From an uncultured Roseburia sp. (GTDB taxonomy: Bacteria > Bacillota > Clostridia > Lachnospirales > Lachnospiraceae): DNA of 9,393 nucleotides. The notes below the pieces were generated by a model. The model saw only the letters and a program-made list of their open reading frames with translations, did no database searches and was not told the DNA's origin. The stretch spans positions 1 through 9,393 of the forward strand of contig CAJTOI010000048.1 of NCBI GenBank assembly GCA_910577925.1. Direction: 5' to 3'. The position numbers were made by a program, and so were the translations under genes. Below are positions 1-4,745 of this stretch, in pieces (position 1 is the first letter of the stretch; every line of letters begins with the position of its first letter).

Positions 1-256
1 TCCGGCTGTTCCTGTTTATGTCGATAATTTTTTCTGCCAACCTCCTTTGTATGTCTGTGATTGTTTCAAAGAATAAATCTTCCTTTGTCGGGTAGAGCGT
101 ATAAAAAGTACCGATAGATATAGCTGCCTTGTCGCAGAGATTTTTAATGCTTGTCTTTTTGTACCCTTGCGCTATCCAACATTCCTCGCATAGTTCTTCC
201 AGCTTTTTGCGGATTGCTTTTTTATCAGCGTCCGAAAGGACTGGCTTTGACGGCAT
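1..256 (-). CDS. TetR/AcrR-family transcriptional regulator, N-terminal part (runs off the left edge)
   Basis: The minus strand from 256 reads an open frame of 85 codons that leaves the window. It begins MPSKPVLSDADKK. Residues about 12-66 form a TetR-type DNA-binding region: a charged first helix, then the HTH with KTSIKNLCDKAAISIGTFY (residues 34-52) and the typical TLYPTKEDLFFETI continuation. The start at 256 is supported by AAAGGAG at 267-273. TetR proteins usually bind an operator next to their own gene and respond to a small ligand through the C-terminal domain, which is missing here. Upstream there is a good promoter (322-350) and a repeated GAATATT motif at the expected transcription start, so autorepression is plausible. 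The gene lies downstream of the broken recombinase on the same strand and may be mobile-element cargo controlling an unseen gene to the left. The family is clear; the ligand and target are unknown. Confidence 0.85.
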   Translation of the reverse strand, partial: MPSKPVLSDADKKAIRKKLEELCEECWIAQGYKKTSIKNLCDKAAISIGTFYTLYPTKEDLFFETITDIQRRLAEKIIDINRNSR

Positions 257-291
257 AGTTTCACTTCTCCTTTCTTCTGAATTGTATTTGC

Positions 292-313
292 GAATATTCG
301 TAATAAATATTCA
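292..313 (-). promoter_or_regulatory. Candidate TetR operator: repeated GAATATT motif
   Basis: GAATATTC (292-299, itself a palindrome) and, on the minus strand, GAATATTT (305-312) are placed 13 bp apart, directly over the predicted start of transcription of the TetR gene. The position suits a repressor site for autoregulation. The motif is AT-rich, so chance similarity cannot be excluded. Confidence 0.45.
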
Positions 314-321
314 TAAAACAA

Positions 322-350
322 ATAATAGCACGATTGATAGATGTTGTAAA
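322..350 (-). promoter_or_regulatory. Sigma-A promoter with extended -10 for the left TetR gene
   Basis: Read on the minus strand, TTTACA (345-350) is followed by exactly 17 bases and TATTAT (322-327), with TGC immediately before the -10, giving an extended -10. Transcription would start near 315 and leave a leader of about 60 bases before the ATG at 256. Confidence 0.7.
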
Positions 351-413
351 GTAGGGAACTTGATTTAGCAATGCGCCCTTGCTTTTCCGGCTCTTGATGT
401 TCAGACGGGGCGG

Positions 414-800
414 CTATGCGGTTTTCTCTGATTCCTGTTTTTTCCTGTGGTATGCTTCCCTCCTTGACGCAAGGTAGTTCTCATAGCGTTCTACCGCTTC
501 GGGGTCATTGGCGGCGATAAAACGCACATGGTACTCGTCAAAGGTGCGCTTCAAAAGCCCCGCCTCAACCACGTCACGCCCGATTCGGCGCTGGTCTTTG
601 ATGATAACAGTCGCCACGTTCCCCGCCCGGATTTCGTCTAACATAGCGTCCAGTCCCGGACGCTTGAACGTAGTTCCCCGGATTCCGTCATCTGTAAAAT
701 GCCGGATATTGGAAAAGCCGTTTTTTCTTGCGTAGTCCTCTAAAATCCGCTTCTGGTTCTCAATGCTTACGGATTCCCCTGCCCGTTCATTGTCTGACGA
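414..800 (-). pseudogene. Serine recombinase (resolvase domain), broken at both ends
   Basis: The minus-strand frame reads DNERAGESVSIENQKRILEDYA, then FTDDGIRGTTFKRPGLDAML, then VIIKDQRRIGRDVVEAGLLKRTF and HVRFIAAND. This is the catalytic resolvase domain of the large serine recombinases carried by Clostridia conjugative and mobilisable elements. The frame has no stop between 414 and the junction. The 5' end, which normally contains the start codon and the Y-x-R-x-S motif, is missing: upstream of SSDNE the sequence becomes antisense to a kinase fragment, with no usable start. At the 3' end the usual continuation into the dimer helix and the recombinase/zinc-ribbon domains is absent; after AAND the frame reads PEAVERYENYLASRREAYH and stops at 414. 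In the usually conserved DQSRIGRD motif the serine is arginine. About 129 codons remain of a family usually near 500. It cannot be an active recombinase. An internal ATG at 642-644 could still give a 76-residue peptide, but nothing suggests it is made. Confidence 0.8.
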
Positions 801-1081
801 CCAGACGAATAGACGTAGAGGAAAACGCCGAGAAAAATATCCAGGGAGATTTTCTTATGATGGAAATTAGGAACAGCTTCCATGGGAAAGGTGCGTTCAA
901 AAAGGGAACAGGGCTGTCGAATATAAAAAAGGTGGCAGAGAAATATGGCGGCGCCATAAGTATAGAGACACAGGAGGATGTTCTTGTCCTCCATGTGCTG
1001 CTGATCATTTCACAGCATCCGGAAAGCAACTCACAGCAAATGAATGAATACGTTACTTTCTACAGCCGAAAAAAGAGATAA
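801..1081 (+). pseudogene. GHKL-type sensor histidine kinase, C-terminal ATPase fragment
   Basis: From about 801 the plus strand reads RRIDVEENAEKNIQGDFLMM, then EIRNSFHGKGAFKKGTGLSNIKK, then VAEKYGGAISIE and LVLHVLLIIS. GTGLSNIKKVAEKYGG is the G2 box and following helix of the HATPase domain in AgrC/VirS-like quorum-sensing kinases. The membrane sensor, the H-box and the N-box are missing because the 5' end is fused to the broken recombinase on the opposite strand. A longer frame beginning at 728 exists, but its first 25 or so codons are antisense recombinase and so are not kinase sequence. The frame ends at 1081 after a short basic tail (SRKKR). Only about 90 codons remain of a protein usually around 430. 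No response regulator gene is nearby. It is a remnant, not a working kinase. Confidence 0.72.
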
Positions 1082-1097
1082 AGAAGCTGTCTGTAAG

Positions 1098-1119
1098 GGC
1101 GGCTGCAAGGCGGCTGCAA
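1098..1119 (+). repeat. Perfect 11-bp tandem repeat upstream of a coiled-coil gene
   Basis: GGCGGCTGCAA occurs twice with no spacer, one helical turn per copy. It lies 42 bases upstream of the start at 1162, in the short gap after the kinase remnant. It could be a binding site for a regulator that reads direct repeats, or a replication-slippage product. Confidence 0.6.
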
Positions 1120-1161
1120 AACAGTCACCTGACAATATCAAATTGAAGGAGGAACATGCTT

Positions 1162-1659
1162 ATGGCAATGCAGATTTATGGAAGCTATGATCATTCCGGA
1201 ACCGACTACGAAGAAAGGGTGAAGGAGAAACAGGCCGCTGAAAGGTTGGAAAAGGCAAAGGAAACAGAGAAGGCTGAGGAGGAAAAAAACGCGGGCAAAC
1301 TGTCCGAACCACAGGATGAATACATCAGCAGTGAAAGATCCGAGAAAAAACCTACGGGACTGTACCGGGTGGAGCAGGATGAGAATGGCAACCGGAAGAT
1401 CTTTTTTGATGATCCGAAGGTAAGCGGGGACAGTCAGGGAAAGCCGGCGGAGAAATGCGTCGCAAATACGGATAAGGTCGACAGGGAAATCAAGAAGCTG
1501 AAAGAAGAGAAACAGCAGCTAAAACAGCAGATCCGGTCAGCTTTAGGGGATGAAAAGAAAATCCGGGAACTGGAGAAAAAGCTGGCGCAGGTAGAAAACG
1601 AGTTGAGCCAGAAAGACAATGATGCATACAGGAGGCAGAATGCTTCAGTATCAGAATAA
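1162..1659 (+). CDS. Conserved charged coiled-coil protein of unknown function
   Basis: The protein has 165 residues starting MAMQIYGSYDHSG. The ATG at 1162 is preferred over the one at 1156 because AAGGAGG (1146-1152) then sits 9 bases away instead of 3. Three parts are visible: a short tyrosine-rich N-terminus, a Lys/Glu-rich stretch (about residues 18-60), a compact segment with TGLYRVEQDENGNRKIFFDD (about 72-91), then a long coiled coil (about 105-155) with heptad-like leucines and the tail NDAYRRQNASVSE. There is no signal peptide, membrane segment or enzyme motif. The coiled coil and tail recall FlxA-like small proteins seen next to each other in Clostridia genomes, but this is memory of a pattern, not a search. 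The next gene has similar composition, lies 95 bases downstream on the same strand and probably shares its transcript. The gene appears intact. Function unknown. Confidence 0.75.
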   Translation: MAMQIYGSYDHSGTDYEERVKEKQAAERLEKAKETEKAEEEKNAGKLSEPQDEYISSERSEKKPTGLYRVEQDENGNRKIFFDDPKVSGDSQGKPAEKCVANTDKVDREIKKLKEEKQQLKQQIRSALGDEKKIRELEKKLAQVENELSQKDNDAYRRQNASVSE

Positions 1660-1681
1660 AAGAGACTTGGATTTTTAGTGC

Positions 1682-1693
1682 GGTATCAATACC
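1682..1693 (+). repeat. Small inverted repeat between the two coiled-coil genes
   Basis: GGTAT-CA-ATACC forms a five-base-pair palindrome in the 95-base gap between the two charged proteins. It has no T-run after it, so it is not a typical terminator. It may be a protein site, or chance. Confidence 0.3.
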
Positions 1694-1754
1694 AGGAGAT
1701 GGCGGCAGATGCGCACTGTTTTCCGGCATTTAAAATTCAGATGGAGGGACAATG

Positions 1755-2252
1755 ATGCATACGAAAACAATGGAAGGCCTTACAGGGGCAAGTATGAATA
1801 TGAAGTTGCTGAATACGCCATTCCGCGTCTATAAAGACGCGGAACGCAGAGGCGATACAGCCGTCATGGAGCGGGCAATGGGATATGTCTGCGAATTTGC
1901 AGATAAAGCGGAGAACTACCAGAAGAAAGCGGAAGAAGGAATGAAAGAGGAACGGGAGGAGGCAAGAGAAAAAGCGAAAACAGAGCAGGAAAACGCTATT
2001 CAGAAGCGAAAGGAAGAACGCGAGGAGCAGGAAAAGAGGATAGCGGAAAGCCGGAATGAGGATAGCGTATGTAGTAACGAAAGCGGAAAGGCCACATTGG
2101 ACGGGAAGACGGATTCGGTTCAGACTGGTGCAGACGACGGCATATCTGCAGAAGAAACAGCGGATGCGATTAAGATAGAGCGTGTAATCTATACGAAAAC
2201 CGGAGAAGCATCAAAACCGGAATCCGGTACGATTCTTTCTGTTTCTATATAG
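1755..2252 (+). CDS. Conserved charged hypothetical protein, partner of the preceding gene
   Basis: The protein has 165 residues. Two adjacent ATGs (1752, 1755) follow GGAGGG (1743-1748); the second has the better spacing (6 bases), and an internal start nearer MNMKLLNTPF is possible. Residues about 20-50 carry the best-conserved-looking part, FRVYKDAERRGDTAVMERAM, followed by CEFADKAENYQKKAEEGMKEE. A Glu/Lys/Arg-rich helix, likely a long single helix or coiled coil, runs to about residue 105. An acidic, low-complexity linker follows, then a short C-terminus with IERVIYTKTGEASKPESG and ILSVSI. No membrane segment or catalytic motif is visible. I recall the FR-YKDAERRGDT pattern from uncharacterised Clostridia proteins paired with coiled-coil neighbours like the gene before it; I cannot verify this here. 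Same strand and spacing suggest an operon of two. Function unknown. Confidence 0.72.
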   Translation: MHTKTMEGLTGASMNMKLLNTPFRVYKDAERRGDTAVMERAMGYVCEFADKAENYQKKAEEGMKEEREEAREKAKTEQENAIQKRKEEREEQEKRIAESRNEDSVCSNESGKATLDGKTDSVQTGADDGISAEETADAIKIERVIYTKTGEASKPESGTILSVSI

Positions 2253-2258
2253 ATTAAG

Positions 2259-2549
2259 ATGAATGAAACAGCAAATATGGGAACTGTGCCGCTGAGTATG
2301 ACCACATTTTTTGAGGAATTTTTATTCTGTGGATTTATACAGAGCAGGATGGACCGGCAATTTGGATGGGGACCGGCAATTTTTGTTTCCGGGGCAATGT
2401 TTTCCCTCTACCATTTGGGCTATCCGGGGTTCCGCACCTGGGAGGATATTCTTCTGCTATTTGCAGCAGGCATCGGATTTACTGCTGCTTTACCAGTTCA
2501 TCGCCCCTTACCAGATCAGACAGCAGAACAAGGCGTTTGTCATGATTGA
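2259..2549 (+). pseudogene. CPBP-family (CAAX-like) intramembrane protease fragment
   Basis: The frame keeps the core of a CPBP/Abi membrane protease: FFEEFLFCGFIQSRMDRQFG (about residues 17-36) covers motif 1 (EExxxR), and MFSLYHLGY (47-55) contains motif 2 (FxxxH, with H52). Family members usually have 200-300 residues with several membrane helices before motif 1; here only 18 codons precede it, so the 5' part is gone. The conserved arginine of motif 1 is cysteine (TGT, one transition from CGT). After AAGIGFTAA (near 2490) the sequence no longer resembles the family: the last helices are replaced by a short chimeric tail ending at 2549, and the downstream DNA belongs to another gene in another frame. 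No good ribosome site precedes 2259. Active members process or degrade membrane peptides, often in bacteriocin immunity. This copy is very probably dead. Confidence 0.7.
2351..2382 (+). repeat. 13-bp direct repeat inside the protease remnant
   Basis: GGACCGGCAATTT occurs at 2351-2363 and again at 2370-2382. The 19-bp offset is not a multiple of three, so the two copies encode different residues (DRQF and GPAIF). This argues against simple codon-level duplication; chance or local slippage is possible. Confidence 0.55.
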
Positions 2550-2691
2550 CATTCAAAACGATATCACAAAAAATGACAGGGAAATCATCGGTAATAGTAA
2601 CACCGCTGTTGATTGGGCTGTTTCTCAAAATATGCATGTGGTTTATATCAAGCATAATAATCTGTCAGTCGGAACCAGGAACCCAATGTGA
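2515..2691 (+). pseudogene. Isochorismatase-like cysteine hydrolase, N-terminal fragment
   Basis: From 2515 the plus strand reads RQQNKAFVMIDIQNDITKND, then TAVDWAVSQNMHVVYIKHNNL and SVGTR before stopping at 2691. MIDIQND carries the first catalytic aspartate of the isochorismatase/cysteine hydrolase fold. The following helix and the strand with VVYIKHNN fit the family. The lysine and the nucleophilic cysteine lie further on and are absent: about 55 codons remain of a usual 170-190. At the expected start the codon is ATC (2515-2517), one base from ATG, and upstream sequence is protease debris, so no genuine start is available. After GTR the frame ends with NPM and a stop, suggesting a deletion near 2678. 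Together with the protease fragment it shows that this interval has lost gene material at several points. The other reading frame between 2692 and 2767 ends with a hydrophobic stretch (LSLFLAVVLYSRK) that may be the tail of another lost membrane gene. Confidence 0.68.
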
Positions 2692-2774
2692 TTCATTGTC
2701 ACGGAGTTTCTCTCTGTCTCTGTTCTTAGCCGTTGTTCTTTACAGCAGAAAGATGAGGAAATCCTAAAAAGTCA

Positions 2775-2803
2775 TTGTCAACAGTAATCGGGCAATGTAT
2801 AAT
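2775..2803 (+). promoter_or_regulatory. Near-consensus sigma-A promoter for the TetR gene at 2858
   Basis: TTGTCA (2775-2780), 17 bases, TATAAT (2798-2803), with TG directly before the -10. Transcription would start near 2810, leaving a leader of about 48 bases. The imperfectly spaced pair CATTG (2773-2777) and CAATG (2793-2797) brackets the spacer and could be part of an operator. Confidence 0.75.
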
Positions 2804-2857
2804 CTCAATAGAAATGATACGTGAATGCAAAATGCTTTTTTGGAGGGAACAGTTATT

Positions 2858-3463
2858 ATGGACGACACAAAAGCTCGAATCATTTCTTCAACGATGAAAG
2901 CCGTGCGGCAATATGGTCTGGAGGGAGTTCGTATTCAAAATGTCAGTGAGCTGGCGGAAATTTCTCCCGGAGCAATATACCGTTATTTTGAAAGTAAGGA
3001 CCAGTTATTGCAGGAATGCTTTACCTACGTGGACAAACAGGCTGCAGCGATTTTTGAACATTTAAAATTCAATCCGCTTACAATGATTACAGATCCTATG
3101 GGAGCAGTAAAAAGTCTGTGGCTGCCTTACTTTCGATTTTGGGTAAGCCATCCGGACGAAACTATTTTTTATCATAGATTTCGTGACAGCGCGTTTTTTC
3201 CGAAATATGATAAGGGCCGGGATGCAAGCTATTTTAATGCTTTTGGCGGAATTGTTCATATCTTTCGGGATGTATTTCCGAGCCTGAAGCAAATCAATCA
3301 GGATATTCTATGGCTTCATATGCTTACGACCACCGTCATGTATGCAAAAAATGTGGTGGAGGGAATGCTTCCTGACAATCAGGAGACAGAGGATACGGTT
3401 TTTGAGCTATTGACCATCGGTCTGAGCGGTTATATGAAAGTGAAAACATCCGAGAAGAAATAA
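2858..3463 (+). CDS. TetR/AcrR-family transcriptional regulator
   Basis: The protein has 201 residues, the normal TetR length. The ATG at 2858 is chosen because GGAGGG (2842-2847) lies 10 bases upstream and the protein then begins with the first HTH-domain helix (MDDTKARIISSTMKAVRQYG). The frame stays open back to an ATG at 2825, which lacks a ribosome site. The HTH occupies residues about 24-52: VRIQNVSELAEISPGAIYRYF followed by ESKDQLLQECF. Residues 60-200 are a helical ligand and dimerisation domain rich in aromatics (FRFWVSHPDETIFYHRFRD), with no recognisable subfamily signature. Such proteins repress efflux or stress genes until a ligand binds. No transporter lies next to it, so its target is either itself, the XRE gene downstream (216 bases away), or a gene lost from the decayed region upstream. 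The strong promoter in front suggests it is expressed. Confidence 0.88.
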   Translation: MDDTKARIISSTMKAVRQYGLEGVRIQNVSELAEISPGAIYRYFESKDQLLQECFTYVDKQAAAIFEHLKFNPLTMITDPMGAVKSLWLPYFRFWVSHPDETIFYHRFRDSAFFPKYDKGRDASYFNAFGGIVHIFRDVFPSLKQINQDILWLHMLTTTVMYAKNVVEGMLPDNQETEDTVFELLTIGLSGYMKVKTSEKK

Positions 3464-3500
3464 AAAATGTAAGATTAAAAAAATATTTTCTTTTCGGGTT

Positions 3501-3528
3501 TTGTAAGTGAATATTTATTTCATATAGT
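3501..3528 (+). promoter_or_regulatory. Candidate promoter for the XRE regulator gene
   Basis: TTGTAA (3501-3506), 16 bases, TATAGT (3523-3528). It would give a leader of about 145 bases before the start at 3680. Its spacer holds TGAATATTTATT (3508-3519), identical to a 12-mer in the operator region of the left TetR gene (302-313, minus strand). A perfect TTGACA at 3587-3592 lies closer but has no acceptable -10 at 16-18 bases. Confidence 0.4.
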
Positions 3529-3534
3529 AATTTC

Positions 3535-3564
3535 AATGCCGGTTTATCCGGATTTTGCGGCATT
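3535..3564 (+). repeat. Inverted repeat in the XRE leader
   Basis: AATGCCG (3535-3541) and CGGCATT (3558-3564) are perfect inverted arms separated by 16 bases, placed at the predicted start of transcription of the XRE gene. It may be an operator for the XRE or the TetR protein, or a weak stem in the RNA leader. No T-run follows, so it is not a terminator. Confidence 0.4.
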
Positions 3565-3679
3565 TATCCTTGTATGCAACTGCCGGTTGACAGATTGAAT
3601 GGAGCCCGTTGATTGTCTGCAACGGACAAAAATGTTAAATTTATTCCTGAAAAGAAAAAGAATACAGGAGGGAATCATT

Positions 3680-4669
3680 ATGATTTTTGCAGACAAATTG
3701 ATACAGCTCCGCAAGAAAAACGGATGGTCACAGGAAGAACTGGCGGAACAGATGAATGTCACAAGACAGTCTGTTTCAAAATGGGAGGGAGCGCAGTCGA
3801 TACCGGATCTGGAAAAGATGATACGGCTTTCGGAATTATTTGGGGTGAGCATGGATTATTTGCTCAAAGATGAAATGGAAGAAACAGAAGCGGAACATGT
3901 TGTTTTCAGAGAGGAAACAATGCCGATCAGGCGTGTGACGATGGAAGATGCCAACAGGTTTCTCTCCATAAAAGCGGCGGAGTCAAAATCAGCCGCTTAT
4001 GCAGCGTTTTTGTGTATCTTGTCTCCGATCTGTCTGTTGGTCTTAGGGGCAGTCAGCGAAATATCGGAATACGGCATATCGGACAGTATGGCCGGAGGTA
4101 TCGGGATGATTGTACTGCTCGTTCTTATTGCGTCTGCAGTTGCCGTCTTCATTATAAACGGAAATAAAGCGTCTTCCTTTGCATATTTGGAGAAAGAGAT
4201 TTTTGAGACGGAATACGGTGTCAGCGGAATGGTAAAAGAACGAAGAGAAGCGTACAGAAATACTTATCTGAGAAATAACGTGATCGGAACATGCTTGTGT
4301 ATTCTGTCCCTAATCCCTCTTTTCGGCGGTGTGATTATCGATGAGGAAAACGACTTTCTTATGACAATGATGCTGCCTGTTACATTTGTCATAGCGGGTA
4401 TCGGAGTCGTGCTGTTTATCCGCGGCGGTATCATCTGGGCGAGCTACGAGAAACTTCTGCAGGAAGGAGATTACTCAAAAGAGAAAAAAGAAAAAAGCTC
4501 TTTGACGGCTGCGATATCGGGTTCCTATTGGCTGATTGTCACCGCGATTTTTTTGGCATACAGTTTTGCGACAAATAATTGGGGATACAGCTGGATCGTG
4601 TGGGTGGTTGCGGGTCTGTTATATCCGGTTGTTCTGACGATTTTTAATGTCGTAATAAAAAACAGTTGA
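3680..4669 (+). CDS. XRE-family HTH regulator with a multi-pass membrane C-terminus
   Basis: The protein has 329 residues. ATG 3680 is chosen because AGGAGG (3666-3671) precedes it at a normal distance and the protein then begins exactly with the HTH_3 domain; the frame extends back to 3599 but those 27 codons look like leader. Residues 1-62 form a Cro/C1-type HTH: LRKKNGWSQEELAEQMNVTR then QSVSKWEGAQSIPDLEKMIR. A charged linker (63-103) leads to about six hydrophobic segments, near 106-126, 138-160, 200-220, 226-250, 280-300 and 303-325. XRE regulators of this design occur in Firmicutes and are thought to hold the DNA-binding domain at the membrane and to respond to envelope signals; that role is inferred. 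It follows the TetR gene on the same strand, and the next gene, the injection-system regulator, starts 76 bases after its stop. Whether it takes part in that control is open. Confidence 0.85.
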   Translation: MIFADKLIQLRKKNGWSQEELAEQMNVTRQSVSKWEGAQSIPDLEKMIRLSELFGVSMDYLLKDEMEETEAEHVVFREETMPIRRVTMEDANRFLSIKAAESKSAAYAAFLCILSPICLLVLGAVSEISEYGISDSMAGGIGMIVLLVLIASAVAVFIINGNKASSFAYLEKEIFETEYGVSGMVKERREAYRNTYLRNNVIGTCLCILSLIPLFGGVIIDEENDFLMTMMLPVTFVIAGIGVVLFIRGGIIWASYEKLLQEGDYSKEKKEKSSLTAAISGSYWLIVTAIFLAYSFATNNWGYSWIVWVVAGLLYPVVLTIFNVVIKNS

Positions 4670-4683
4670 AGATTTCAAATTGA

Positions 4684-4706
4684 TACATTACTATAAATGT
4701 AATGTA
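4684..4706. promoter_or_regulatory. Perfect 8-7-8 dyad around TATAAAT upstream of the STAND-SARP regulator
   Basis: TACATTAC (4684-4691) and GTAATGTA (4699-4706) are perfect inverted arms around TATAAAT (4692-4698). The dyad lies 15 bases after the XRE stop codon and 40 bases before the regulator start. It is AT-rich and has no T-run, so an operator overlapping a promoter is more likely than a terminator. A second TATAAAT (4714-4720) follows. No convincing -35 box fits either, so the exact promoter is unresolved. Confidence 0.55.
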
Positions 4707-4745
4707 CGGTATGTATAAATATGAAGGAAGGGTCCGTCATTCCCG

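Noticed and set aside
129..368. 79-codon plus-strand frame at the left end
   Set aside because: It is antisense to the TetR gene, which has a proper promoter, ribosome site and HTH on the other strand.
728..800. Extension of the kinase frame upstream of about 801
   Set aside because: Those codons are the antisense of conserved recombinase sequence (ERAGESVSIENQ), so they are not kinase.
3465..3505. Possible terminator after the TetR gene
   Set aside because: There are A- and T-runs and a short AAAATATTTT palindrome, but no GC-containing stem followed by a T-run, so no intrinsic terminator is supported.
3587..3592. Perfect TTGACA as the -35 of the XRE gene
   Set aside because: At 16-18 bases downstream there is only TGATTG-like sequence. 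Without a -10 it is probably chance; the pair at 3501-3528 fits better.
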